Counted from the stretch's first letter, positions 1-6,249 are shown. The stretch is 8,984 nt of DNA from Hydrogenophilales bacterium RIFOXYD1_FULL_62_11 (GCA_001802655.1 MGZO01000039.1:11176-20159), one strand, 5' to 3'. Numbers and translations are program-made. Notes: generated by a model from the letters alone, not told the origin.

Positions 1-444
1 TTTGCCCCGGAAATGGGCGGCTACTTCCTCGAAGCGGCCAACTTCGTCCCGGCCGACCCGCTGCAGACGCCACAGCACATCGCGCCGCTGTGGTACTTCA
101 CGCCGTTCTACGCGATTCTGCGCGCGGTACCGCCGCTGTTCGGTTCGCAGTTCCCCGGCGTGGTGGCGATGGGCATGTCGATCGTGCTGATGTTCTTCCT
201 GCCGTGGCTGGATCGCAGCAAGGTCAAGTCGATCCGCTATCGCGGTCCGATTTATAAAATCGCACTGGCACTGTTCATCATCTCCTTCGTCGGCTTGGGC
301 TACTTGGGCTTGCTGCCTTCCACGCCGGTGGCGACCCTTGTTGCCCAGGTTTTCTCAGTGATTTACTTCCTGTTTTTCCTGTTGATGCCTTGGTATACCT
401 CGATTGATAAAACCAAACCGGAACCAGAAAGGGTGACTGGCTAA
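1..444 (+). CDS. petB: Cytochrome b of the bc1 complex, C-terminal part (5' end outside window)
   Basis: The frame is open from base 1, so only the last 147 residues are present, about a third of a usual cytochrome b. The protein is the membrane subunit of ubiquinol:cytochrome c reductase that forms the quinol-oxidising (Qo) and quinone-reducing sites. What is seen: the stretch APEMGGYFLEAANF, then TPQHIAPLWYFTPFYAILR, which is the Qo-site loop and start of the next helix. Three hydrophobic helices follow (about residues 55-72, 86-106 and 112-133) with a short charged tail. The Qo motif reads PLWY (bases 85-96) instead of the PEWY of mitochondria and alphaproteobacteria; beta- and gammaproteobacteria are known to differ here. 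The stop TAA directly abuts the petC ATG, so the two are cotranscribed. petA (Rieske protein) would be expected just upstream. Confidence 0.96.
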   Translation, partial: FAPEMGGYFLEAANFVPADPLQTPQHIAPLWYFTPFYAILRAVPPLFGSQFPGVVAMGMSIVLMFFLPWLDRSKVKSIRYRGPIYKIALALFIISFVGLGYLGLLPSTPVATLVAQVFSVIYFLFFLLMPWYTSIDKTKPEPERVTG

Positions 445-1185
445 ATGAAACGCTTGAAGAACTTTCTTTTACTGCTGGCGGCTGCTCCCGTTCTGGCTTT
501 TGCAGCGGGTGCCACCGTCCACCTGGACAAGGCACCGGTTAATCTGGCTGATCAGGATTCGTTGCAGCGCGGCGCACGCATGTTCGTCAACTACTGTCTC
601 AACTGTCACAGCGCCAGTGCCATGCGGTATGCGCGCCTGCAGGACATTGGCCTGACCGAAGATCAGATCAAGGACAACCTGATGTTCGCCGCTGAAAAAC
701 CGGGCGAGCTCATGAAGGTCGGCATGACCAAGGCCGAAGCCAAAGCCTGGTTCGGTGCTACGCCGCCCGACCTCAGCGTGATCGCCCGTTCGCGGGGTGC
801 GGACTGGTTGTATACCTATCTGCGCAGTTTTTATCGTGATGACACGCGTGCCACGGGTTGGAACAACACCGTGTTTGACAAGGTTGGCATGCCGCATGTG
901 ATGTGGAGCCTGCAGGGTGAGCAGGTTGCGCACTACAAGACAGTCGTCGACCATGAAGGCAAAGAGACGCATGCTTTCGATCGCTTCGAACTGGTCAAGC
1001 CCGGCACCGTCACCCTGGCCGAGTACGATGCCCAGGTCGGCGATCTGGTCAACTACCTGGTCTGGATGGGCGAGCCTGCCCAGCTCCAGCGTAAAAAACT
1101 GGGCGTGATTGTTCTGCTGTTTCTCGGGGTTTTCTTCGTGGTGGCGTATTACCTGAAGAAAGAGTTCTGGAAAGACATTCACTGA
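445..1185 (+). CDS. petC: Cytochrome c1, heme subunit of the bc1 complex
   Basis: A 246-residue protein that carries electrons from the Rieske protein to soluble cytochrome c on the periplasmic side. A signal peptide is seen at residues 1-21 (MKRLKNF, then a Leu/Ala core). The heme c attachment motif CLNCH lies at residues 51-55, with Cys51 and Cys54 as heme ligating cysteines and His55 as axial ligand. The sixth ligand is probably a Met in the GMPHVMW segment (Met149 or Met153). One C-terminal membrane anchor spans about residues 217-236 and is followed by the basic end LKKEFWKDIH, the usual c1 architecture. The ATG starts on the base after the petB stop; AAAGGG at 428-433 may serve as ribosome binding site, so translational coupling is likely. 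A terminator-like hairpin follows at 1204-1230. Confidence 0.97.
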   Translation: MKRLKNFLLLLAAAPVLAFAAGATVHLDKAPVNLADQDSLQRGARMFVNYCLNCHSASAMRYARLQDIGLTEDQIKDNLMFAAEKPGELMKVGMTKAEAKAWFGATPPDLSVIARSRGADWLYTYLRSFYRDDTRATGWNNTVFDKVGMPHVMWSLQGEQVAHYKTVVDHEGKETHAFDRFELVKPGTVTLAEYDAQVGDLVNYLVWMGEPAQLQRKKLGVIVLLFLGVFFVVAYYLKKEFWKDIH

Positions 1186-1203
1186 TCCTGTTTTGTCGTT
1201 AGC

Positions 1204-1230
1204 CAACAGCCGGACTGTGTCCGGCTGTTG
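1204..1230 (+). terminator. Hairpin at the end of the pet operon
   Basis: There is a perfect 11-bp inverted repeat, CAACAGCCGGA / TCCGGCTGTTG, with a 5-nt loop, 18 nt after the petC stop. The stem is strong, but the bases after it (ACGTTTC) are not a real T-run. It may therefore be a weak terminator, an RNA 3'-end stabiliser, or allow read-through into sspA. Confidence 0.6.
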
Positions 1231-1280
1231 ACGTTTCAAGCATCAAACACACGCAACATCACAATAAGGGAACCCCCGCC

Positions 1281-1880
1281 ATGATGACCTTGTATTCAGG
1301 CAGTACTTGCCCTTACAGCCACCGCTGCCGCATCGTCCTGTTCGAAAAAGACATGGATTTTGAAGTCATCGATGTGGACATGCACAACAAGCCGGAAGAG
1401 ATTGCGAGCATCAGCCCCAGCGGTAAAACGCCGGTGCTGGTCGAGCGCGATCTGATTCTGACCGAGTCCAACATCATCAACGAATACATCGACGAGCGCT
1501 TCCCGCATCCACAGCTGATGCCGCCGGATCCCGTCATGCGTGCCCGTGCGCGACTGGTGCTGTTCAATTTTGAGCATGATCTGTTCACCCATGTCGATAC
1601 CCTGCAGCATTCGCTCGGCAAGGCATCCGACAAGGCGCGAGTGGAGATTCGGGACAGCCTGTCGCAGTTGTCGCCCATCCTGACCAAGCAAAAATACCTG
1701 ATGAACGACGAGTTCTCCATGCTGGATGTGGCCATTGCGCCGCTGTTGTGGCGTCTCGAACATTACGGCATTGAACTGCCCAAGGTTGCTGCTCCAGTAC
1801 TCAAATACCGTGAGCGTCTGTTCAGCCGTCCTGCCTTCATCAGCGCGCTGACGCCGACCGAAAAAGCCCTGCGTAAGTAA
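1281..1880 (+). CDS. sspA: Stringent starvation protein A (RNA polymerase-associated, GST fold)
   Basis: A 199-residue protein of glutathione-S-transferase fold. In the family it binds RNA polymerase and acts as a transcription co-regulator in stationary phase and acid stress. What is seen: N-terminal thioredoxin-like domain with TLYSGSTCPYSHRCR (Cys10, Pro11), the cis-Pro element GKTPVL near residue 50, LTESNIINEYIDERFP at about 61-76, and an all-helical C-terminal domain ending in TPTEKALRK. Length fits the family. The start is ATGATG; the first ATG is preceded by AAGGGA at 1266-1271 with a spacer of about 9 nt, and the second ATG is an equally possible start. The gene sits between the bc1 operon and sspB, a common order in beta- and gammaproteobacteria. 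No convincing promoter of its own is visible in the 95 nt upstream. Confidence 0.95.
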   Translation: MMTLYSGSTCPYSHRCRIVLFEKDMDFEVIDVDMHNKPEEIASISPSGKTPVLVERDLILTESNIINEYIDERFPHPQLMPPDPVMRARARLVLFNFEHDLFTHVDTLQHSLGKASDKARVEIRDSLSQLSPILTKQKYLMNDEFSMLDVAIAPLLWRLEHYGIELPKVAAPVLKYRERLFSRPAFISALTPTEKALRK

Positions 1881-1898
1881 AGCCGATCAGGAAAGTCG

Positions 1899-2306
1899 GT
1901 GGCCGATCCCTCAACCAAACCTTATCTGATCCGTGCCCTGTATGAATGGTGCACGGATTCGGGTTACACCCCGCAACTCCTGGTTTCGGTGGATGCGCAT
2001 ACCCGTGTGCCGATGGGGTTTGTCAAAGACGGACAGATCGTGCTGAATGTCAGTGCTGGTGCCACCCGCAATCTCATGCTGGATAACGACTGGATCCAGT
2101 TTTCCGCGCGTTTTGGCGGGGTTTCGCACGAGATATCCGTACCGGTTGAAAGGGTGGCCGCCATTTTTGCGCGTGAAAATGGCCAGGGCCTCCACTTCGA
2201 ACCGACTGATGTTGAAACGCCACCCCCTGATCAGACTGCGCCCGAGCCATCGGGCGACGCGCCTGTTCCGCCCAAAGGCCGGCCCTCACTTAAAGTAGTC
2301 AAGTAA
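1899..2306 (+). CDS. sspB: ClpXP protease specificity-enhancing factor SspB
   Basis: A 135-residue adaptor that in the family delivers ssrA-tagged peptides from stalled ribosomes to the ClpXP protease. What is seen: compact N-terminal substrate-binding domain (KPYLIRALYEWCTDSGYTP, then VDAHTRVP and IVLNVSAGATRNL), a variable acidic/proline-rich linker from about residue 100, and the C-terminal tail GRPSLKVVK, which is the ClpX-binding peptide. The start is GTG at 1899, chosen because AGGA at 1889-1892 lies 6 nt ahead and the SspB domain begins right after it; no upstream ATG exists between sspA and here. The gap to sspA is 18 nt, so the two form an operon. Spacing and domain content are ordinary. 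Confidence 0.95.
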   Translation: MADPSTKPYLIRALYEWCTDSGYTPQLLVSVDAHTRVPMGFVKDGQIVLNVSAGATRNLMLDNDWIQFSARFGGVSHEISVPVERVAAIFARENGQGLHFEPTDVETPPPDQTAPEPSGDAPVPPKGRPSLKVVK

Positions 2307-2331
2307 TCCCTCAACTTGCGAGCGACATCGT

Positions 2332-2337
2332 TATAAT
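2332..2337 (+). promoter_or_regulatory. -10 box of the tRNA-Thr gene
   Basis: A perfect TATAAT lies 9 nt before the mature tRNA 5' end, followed by a GC-rich discriminator (CTCGCCCGCG), as is usual for stable-RNA promoters under stringent control. No good -35 is found at 17 nt spacing; TTGCGA at 2316 is only 10 nt away. Transcription would start near 2344. Confidence 0.6.
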
Positions 2338-2346
2338 CTCGCCCGC

Positions 2347-2421
2347 GCCGCTTTAGCTCAGGGGTAGAGCAACCGCCTTGTAAGCGGTAGGTCGTCAGTT
2401 CGAATCCGACAAGCGGCACCA
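2347..2421 (+). tRNA. tRNA-Thr, anticodon TGT, CCA encoded
   Basis: The cloverleaf folds by eye. Acceptor stem GCCGCTT / AAGCGGC is perfect, followed by A and encoded CCA (2419-2421). The D-arm is GCTC / GAGC with loop AGGGGTA. The anticodon arm is ACCGC / GCGGT with loop CTTGTAA, anticodon TGT at 2379-2381, reading ACA (Thr). The T-arm is GTCAG, loop TTCGAAT, CCGAC. The T-stem has one A-C mismatch (2397 against 2407); all other stems pair perfectly. The gene served as attachment site for an integrating element, judged from the integrase scrap 133 nt downstream. Confidence 0.95.
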
Positions 2422-2454
2422 ATTAATCATCCAATAATGTCCAGTAACACCCTG

Positions 2455-2483
2455 AAGCCCGCGTAAAAACGGGCTTTTTGTTT
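2455..2483 (+). terminator. Rho-independent terminator of tRNA-Thr
   Basis: Stem AAGCCCG / CGGGCTT (7 bp), loop CGTAAAAA, followed by TTTTTGTTT. It lies 34 nt after the tRNA CCA end. It works only for the plus strand; on the minus strand no T-run follows, so pilR lacks an obvious terminator here. Confidence 0.85.
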
Positions 2484-2535
2484 GCCTGCTCGTCCGGTAA
2501 GGTTTGGGATGATCTGAAGCGATACCCTCTCATAT

Positions 2536-2554
2536 GGGGGTACTTAAGGGGGTA
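2536..2554 (+). repeat. Two GGGGGTA direct repeats before the integrase scrap
   Basis: GGGGGTA occurs at 2536-2542 and again at 2548-2554, a 12-nt period, and the second copy overlaps the ATG at 2554. An ATACCC at 2522-2527 is complementary to the second copy. Such GGGGGTA runs directly in front of the start codon are familiar from P4-type integrase genes and are probably integrase or excisionase binding sites. The function is inference. Confidence 0.6.
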
Positions 2555-2646
2555 TGCCCGAACTGTTGCGGCTCAAATATCGATTTGAGGGAAGGGAAAA
2601 GCTACTGGTAATTGGGGGAGCTCTGGATGTGGGTCTTTTATTTTGA
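2554..2646 (+). pseudogene. Remnant of a P4-type tyrosine integrase (30 codons left)
   Basis: A 30-codon frame begins MPELLRLKYRFEGREKLLV and ends at a TGA. The part LRLKYRFEGREKLLVIGGALDV matches the N-terminal arm-binding domain of P4-family integrases, where WRLKYRFxGKEKLLALGVYPDVSL is the usual pattern. A full integrase is about 400 residues and starts near MPLTD. Here the start codon seems joined to codons from the middle of the N-terminal domain by an internal deletion, and everything after is gone. There is no catalytic domain, so it cannot recombine. It points away from the tRNA, as intact integrases beside tRNA attachment sites usually do, and it ends 5 nt from the convergent pilR stop. 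Identity rests on motif memory over about 25 residues and was not searched. Confidence 0.72.
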
Positions 2647-2651
2647 TCAGC

Positions 2652-3965
2652 CTATTCAATTCCCAATCGTTCCAGCCGGTAGCGCAGGCTGCGAAAGGTG
2701 ACCCCGAGCACGCGGGCGGCGGCGGTTTTGTTGAAGCGCGTCTGTTCCAGCGCTTCGAGGATCGCGGCGCGTTCCATCTGGTCGAGATAATCCTGCAGCG
2801 GGTATTTGCTGCCGGGCGCGGCGTGGGTGGCGGGCAGGGCGGGTGCAAGGTTGAGGTCGGCCGCCTGAATGTGCTGGTTGTCGCACAAGGCCAGCGCGCG
2901 CTCCAGGGTGTTTTCCAGCTCGCGCACGTTGCCCGGGAAGGCGTATGCACTGAGCGCCTTTTCGGCGTCGCGATCCAGTTTGACGTCGGCTCCGCCCAGT
3001 TTGCCGAGTAGAAAACGCGCCATTTCGGGGATGTCTTCGATCCGCTCGCGCAGGCTGGGCATCAACAGGTCGATGACGTTGAGACGGTAGTACAGATCCT
3101 GACGAAAGCGCCCGGTCTCCACCAGTGAAGCGAGACTCTGGTGGGTGGCGCTGACGATGCGCACATCGATGGCCTCTTCGGCGGTTGCGCCGACCTTGCG
3201 CACCTTCTTTTCCTGCAATACGCGCAGCAGCTTCACCTGCATTGACAACGGCAGGTCGGCCACTTCGTCGAGAAACAGCGTGCCGCCGTCTGCCGCCTGA
3301 AAGAACCCGTTGCGATCGGCATCGGCACCCGTGAACGCACCTTTGCGATAACCAAAGAATTCGCTTTCCATCAGCGTTTCGGGAATCGCACCGCAGTTGA
3401 CCGCAATGAAGGGCTGCTCCGCGCGGCTGCCCAGCCGGTGAATCAGGCGCGCCGCGAGTTCCTTGCCGCTGCCGGATTCGCCTGCGATGTGGACGGGTGC
3501 CTGGGTGCGTGCCAGTTTGGCGATGCGCGCGCGGATGTCCTGCATGGCGGCAGACTGGCCGATCAGGTCGCGTGCCGGGTCGTCGGCCTGGGTGCCGGGC
3601 ACTTTGAGCGCGGATTTGATCAAGGCACGCAGCTGGTCGAGCGCCACCGGTTTGGACAGATAGTCAAAGGCGCCCGCCTTGAGTGCCGCAACGGCGTTGC
3701 CCGCATTACCAAACGCAGTGATGACGGCAACCGGCACCGGCAAAGGCAACGCGCTGGCAAGCGCGACGACCTCCAGTCCTTCGCCGTCAGTCAGCCGCAT
3801 ATCGGTCAGACAGAGATCGTAGTGGTTGCGCGTCAGCTGCACGCGCGCCTCGGCCACGCTGCTTGCCCGGTCGGTTTCCAGCCCCATTTTGACGAGGGTG
3901 AGCTCCATCAAATCGAGCAGATCAGGTTCGTCATCCACCAGCAGGACGCGTGGACTATTGGCCAT
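2652..3965 (-). CDS. pilR: PilR-type sigma-54-dependent response regulator
   Basis: A 437-residue NtrC-family activator. Receiver domain (residues 1-120): acidic pocket Asp11/Asp12, phospho-acceptor Asp55 in LCLTDMRL, Thr83, Lys105 in LSKP. AAA+ domain (about 135-365): Walker A GESGSGKE at 162-169, the sigma-54 contact loop GAFTGA at 209-214, Walker B GGTLFLDE at 227-234, the arginine-finger segment RFRQDLYYRL at 286-295, and GNVREL at 345-350. A Fis-type helix-turn-helix lies at about 395-437 (FNKTAAARVLGVTFRSLRYRL). All motifs for phosphorylation, ATP hydrolysis and RpoN contact are intact. The classical target is the major pilin promoter of type IV pili; no pilin gene is in the window. The start ATG lies 2 nt after the pilS stop with GGGAG at 3975-3979 as ribosome binding site. 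It could in principle regulate other RpoN promoters. Confidence 0.92.
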   Translation of the reverse strand: MANSPRVLLVDDEPDLLDLMELTLVKMGLETDRASSVAEARVQLTRNHYDLCLTDMRLTDGEGLEVVALASALPLPVPVAVITAFGNAGNAVAALKAGAFDYLSKPVALDQLRALIKSALKVPGTQADDPARDLIGQSAAMQDIRARIAKLARTQAPVHIAGESGSGKELAARLIHRLGSRAEQPFIAVNCGAIPETLMESEFFGYRKGAFTGADADRNGFFQAADGGTLFLDEVADLPLSMQVKLLRVLQEKKVRKVGATAEEAIDVRIVSATHQSLASLVETGRFRQDLYYRLNVIDLLMPSLRERIEDIPEMARFLLGKLGGADVKLDRDAEKALSAYAFPGNVRELENTLERALALCDNQHIQAADLNLAPALPATHAAPGSKYPLQDYLDQMERAAILEALEQTRFNKTAAARVLGVTFRSLRYRLERLGIE

Positions 3966-3967
3966 CT

Positions 3968-5548
3968 TTATTCACTCCCATACAAACTGAGGCGGAAATG
4001 TGCGCCTCTCAAACCAGGCACATAGGACAGTTCCGCATGGTTGGCCTCGGCCAGCTCACGGGCGAGAAACAGGCCCAGCCCGGTTCCCTGCGCACCCGTC
4101 GTAAAAAAGGGCTCGAACAGCTTGCCTTGATGGTCGGTTGACACCCCGGGGCCGTCGTCCAGAATGTCGAGCTGCACCTGCTCGCCTTGTTTTTGCATGC
4201 GGATATGGATGCAGCCGGCCTTTTTGCCGCAAACATGCCAGGCATTGCGCAGCAGATTCCACAGGATCTGGCGCAAGTGATCGGGGTCGAACTGAAAGTG
4301 CAGCCGGTCGGGCAGGCTGACGATGACCGCCTTTTCCGGAATGCCTTCGGCCTGGCGCAATTCGGCGATCAGCGGCGTGAGCGACAGGGTGTTGATGATG
4401 GTCGGATTCAGGCGGTCGCGCCGGTTGAGCGTCAGCACCTCTTCCACCAGCCGATCGAGTCGCCGCGCGTTGTTTTCGATGATGCCGGTCAACTTGGCCT
4501 GGGTTGCATCGTGCGACTCTTCGCTCAAGAGCTGTGCCGCATGGCTGATGGCGGAAAGCGGGTTGCGGATTTCGTGCGCGATATTTGCGGTCAGCCGCCC
4601 CAGCGCCGCCAGCTTGAGCCGTTGCGCCTCCTGCGCGGCCTGGCTTTGATCTTCCAGCACCAGCACCCGGCTGCCGTCCGCTGTAGCCAGCGGGATGCAG
4701 CGTACCCGCAAGGGGCCGTTCGGCGCGTTCAAGGTGGGCGTGACATGGGCTGACAGTTGTCGCGATAACTGTGCCAGCTCGGGCGAGCAGGTTTCCAGTC
4801 GGGTGAGGCCCGGCACCACCGGGGTACTGACGCCCAGCAGCGCAAGGGCACGCGGACTGGCGTGGCGCACCACACCGTCGCCGCGCACGGCCAGCAAGCC
4901 ATCGGGCGAATTCTCGATCGCCAGTGCATTGATGCGGTTCAGCAGCGCCAGTTCTTCGGCCTGTTGCTGTGCCAGGGTTTCCGAGCGCAGCGCACGTTGC
5001 GTCAGCGTGTGCGCCAGCCAGCCGATGGCGAAGTAGCCGGTGCAGAGCAGGCCGACCTGAAAGTAGGAGCTGCTGCCCGAACTGTTGCCCAGCACGCTCA
5101 GGCCATGTTGCAGCAGCAGGGCAATCGACGCGATGGACGCATAAAGCAAGGTCAGCCGACCGCTGCCGACCAGCCCGCCCGACGCAATCGACACCACCAG
5201 CAGCAAGCCCATGCCGTCTGCCAGACGCGGGCTGGTGCCCATCAACAGCATCGTGAAAAGGATGTCGGCAAAGATGTGGGCGGTAAGCTGGACCTGAAAC
5301 CCCGGCCAGCGCGCGCGGATGCCCAGCACAAACAGGGCAGCGGAAACCAGATAAGCGTACGCATACGCCTGAAAGCGTTCGCCCGAGCCCTCGGCAAACA
5401 TGTCGGACGCCCCGAACAGCAAGCTGGTAAACACCAGCGCCATCGCCAGGGTCAGGCGGTATAGATTGAAGTAGTCGAGACTGCGCCAGTGCGACGCGAA
5501 ATAGCCCTGCGTGAACAGACGTGGCTGGGACGCTGCCTCAGCGTTCAT
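3968..5548 (-). CDS. pilS: PilS-type membrane sensor histidine kinase
   Basis: A 526-residue sensor kinase, partner of the adjacent regulator. The N-terminal third holds about six hydrophobic segments (roughly residues 28-46, 66-78, 88-104, 112-128, 132-148 and 162-178), fitting the six-helix PilS sensor that monitors pilin in the membrane. A PAS-like domain follows (about 205-300, with NSPDGLLAVRGDGVV). Then come the H-box NIAHEIRNPLSAISHA with phospho-accepting His325, and the ATP-binding domain with N-box LWNLLRNAW (about 429-437), G1 DDGPG (464-468), EPFFTT and G2 GTGLGL (488-493). The start is ATG at 5548, overlapping the stop of the gene before it as ATGA, which argues for translational coupling. 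An in-frame TTG 11 codons upstream lies inside that gene and is less likely. No GAF domain is seen, which argues against a PrsK-type kinase. Confidence 0.92.
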   Translation of the reverse strand: MNAEAASQPRLFTQGYFASHWRSLDYFNLYRLTLAMALVFTSLLFGASDMFAEGSGERFQAYAYAYLVSAALFVLGIRARWPGFQVQLTAHIFADILFTMLLMGTSPRLADGMGLLLVVSIASGGLVGSGRLTLLYASIASIALLLQHGLSVLGNSSGSSSYFQVGLLCTGYFAIGWLAHTLTQRALRSETLAQQQAEELALLNRINALAIENSPDGLLAVRGDGVVRHASPRALALLGVSTPVVPGLTRLETCSPELAQLSRQLSAHVTPTLNAPNGPLRVRCIPLATADGSRVLVLEDQSQAAQEAQRLKLAALGRLTANIAHEIRNPLSAISHAAQLLSEESHDATQAKLTGIIENNARRLDRLVEEVLTLNRRDRLNPTIINTLSLTPLIAELRQAEGIPEKAVIVSLPDRLHFQFDPDHLRQILWNLLRNAWHVCGKKAGCIHIRMQKQGEQVQLDILDDGPGVSTDHQGKLFEPFFTTGAQGTGLGLFLARELAEANHAELSYVPGLRGAHFRLSLYGSE

Positions 5549-5769
5549 TTTTTGCCGAGTTTCTGGTGCTCGGGAGAGCAAAACAGTTCGCCACCGCTAT
5601 AGATCGCCTCGCTGCGTGGCAGATTGACCCCGCAATGCGCGCATTTCACCATGTCCTCGACCACCGACTCGCGCGTCGAAACAGGCGGTTTGTTCAAGGT
5701 ACGCAGATAGGAGCGGAACAGTGCCCACACCACAAAACCAACCGCAATCAGCAGCAGAATTTTAATCAA
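5545..5769 (-). CDS. PP0621-family small membrane-anchored putative zinc-ribbon protein
   Basis: A 74-residue protein with one N-terminal membrane helix (residues 2-18, ILLLIAVGFVVWALF), a short linker, and a small domain with Cys43-x2-Cys46 (VKCAHCGVNLP) and Cys64 plus His68 (ELFCSPEH). The pattern looks like a cytoplasmic zinc-binding knuckle. It fits the PP0621 family, whose function is not known to me. The start is TTG at 5769, chosen because GGGAG lies 6 nt ahead and the membrane helix begins right after it. An ATG 39 codons further up would add an unrelated, non-conserved stretch running over the promoter. It is the first gene of the pilS-pilR operon and overlaps pilS by ATGA. Confidence 0.8.
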   Translation of the reverse strand: MIKILLLIAVGFVVWALFRSYLRTLNKPPVSTRESVVEDMVKCAHCGVNLPRSEAIYSGGELFCSPEHQKLGKK

Positions 5770-5793
5770 GCCGTGCTCCCAAAAATGGTGCAC

Positions 5794-5802
5794 AGAATAG
5801 CA
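5794..5802 (-). promoter_or_regulatory. Candidate extended -10 promoter for the PP0621-pilS-pilR operon
   Basis: On the minus strand TGCTATTCT (extended -10, TGn then TATTCT) lies 24 nt before the TTG start, which would give a leader of about 15-20 nt. No clear -35 is present, as is typical for extended -10 promoters. Confidence 0.35.
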
Positions 5803-5892
5803 TGGGGCCGGGGCTGGAAGCGTGGCGTGGCATCGGGGCGGGGGGAACCCGGTGACGGAATGTGTCCGCTCGATGACGCACTGCATTTAGGT

Positions 5893-5906
5893 GTGATCTA
5901 GGTCAA
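5893..5906. promoter_or_regulatory. FNR/DNR-like box
   Basis: GTGAT-CTAG-GTCAA matches the TTGAT-N4-ATCAA consensus of FNR/ANR/DNR regulators at 8 of 10 positions, with the correct 4-nt spacer. It lies about 110 nt before the minus-strand operon promoter and directly before the decayed PEP-CTERM fragment. Neither is a classical position, so it may be a leftover. Confidence 0.35.
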
Positions 5907-6126
5907 CGGTAACGCCCTGGCTACGGGCGGTTTTCTGTTCACTGCGGGTGGCAACATCGCCTTGGCTGCTCCCGAAGCCGAAACCTACGCCATGATGTTC
6001 GCTGGCCTGGGGCTGATTGCTTTCATGACACGGCATGCAACGGCTTCCGCCTGGAAGCCGTTTTTTATGGGCGAACCCTGTCCATCAGACGGTTTGCCTA
6101 CCCGGACTGGCCAGCGCGACGGCTGA
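5902..6126 (+). pseudogene. C-terminal remnant of a PEP-CTERM protein gene
   Basis: The frame runs from the base after a TAG (5899-5901) to a TGA at 6124. It encodes a Gly/Ala-rich stretch and then APEAETYAMMFAGLGLIAFM followed by Thr-Arg. This is the PEP-CTERM sorting signal: PExET, a hydrophobic helix, then arginine, normally PEPETYAMMLAGLGLxGFMxRRR. In the family the signal is cut by exosortase and sits at the very C-terminus. Here the second Pro is Ala, only one Arg follows the helix, and the original stop is lost, so the frame reads through the terminator for 31 more codons. Only about 26 codons precede the signal and there is no start codon, signal peptide or ribosome binding site. It is therefore the tail of a gene whose body was deleted. 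Confidence 0.75.
6039..6066 (+). terminator. Rho-independent terminator of the lost PEP-CTERM gene
   Basis: Stem AACGGCTTCC / GGAAGCCGTT (10 bp, perfect), tetraloop GCCT, T-run at 6061-6066. It overlaps the now extended PEP-CTERM frame, showing that the original stop codon lay just upstream of it. It still shields the downstream gene from upstream transcription. Confidence 0.88.
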
Positions 6127-6249
6127 TTTCAAGTTCAGATAACCTCGATCCGCAATATCTGTTGGATAATGTGCGCACCGCCATGACTTGTCTGGCTGGG
6201 GAGACACTAGATTAATTACGAGCCTGCCAACGAGCAGCCGAGGAAACCC
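6067..6249. other. Intergenic stretch before the sugar transferase
   Basis: No gene is recognised. The first 60 bases are the overrun of the PEP-CTERM remnant. A weak promoter candidate is TTGTCT (6188-6193) with ATTAAT (6211-6216) at 17-nt spacing, each 4 of 6 to consensus. GGATAAT at 6164-6170 is a second -10-like sequence without a -35. No sigma-54 pattern is seen here. Confidence 0.3.

Noticed and set aside
469..1239. 256-residue minus-strand open frame opposite petC
   Set aside because: Shadow of cytochrome c1; no motifs, and it runs through the terminator hairpin.
1228..1265. Promoter for sspA using TTGACG and CACAAT
   Set aside because: The spacing is 26 nt and the -35 lies inside the terminator stem; not credible.
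2422..2650. Duplicated tRNA 3' end marking the far attachment site
   Set aside because: I found no second copy of the tRNA-Thr 3' end anywhere in the window, so the island boundary cannot be drawn.
3438..4025. 195-residue plus-strand frame across the pilR/pilS junction
   Set aside because: Antisense to two genes with full domain evidence; composition typical of a shadow.
4862..5464. 200-residue plus-strand frame opposite pilS
   Set aside because: Gln/Arg/Ala-rich shadow of the membrane-helix region on the other strand.
3968..5548. The kinase-regulator pair as PrsK/PrsR of the PEP-CTERM system
   Set aside because: The kinase has six membrane helices and a PAS-like domain but no GAF domain, and the neighbouring PP0621 gene fits PilS/PilR better.
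5549..5581. TTG start for pilS 11 codons upstream
   Set aside because: It lies inside the upstream gene without a ribosome site, while the ATG at 5548 overlaps that gene's stop in the standard coupled manner.
5770..5886. ATG start giving the PP0621 gene 39 extra N-terminal residues
   Set aside because: The extension precedes the membrane helix, has no family-like sequence and would cover the candidate promoter; the TTG at 5769 has a GGGAG site.
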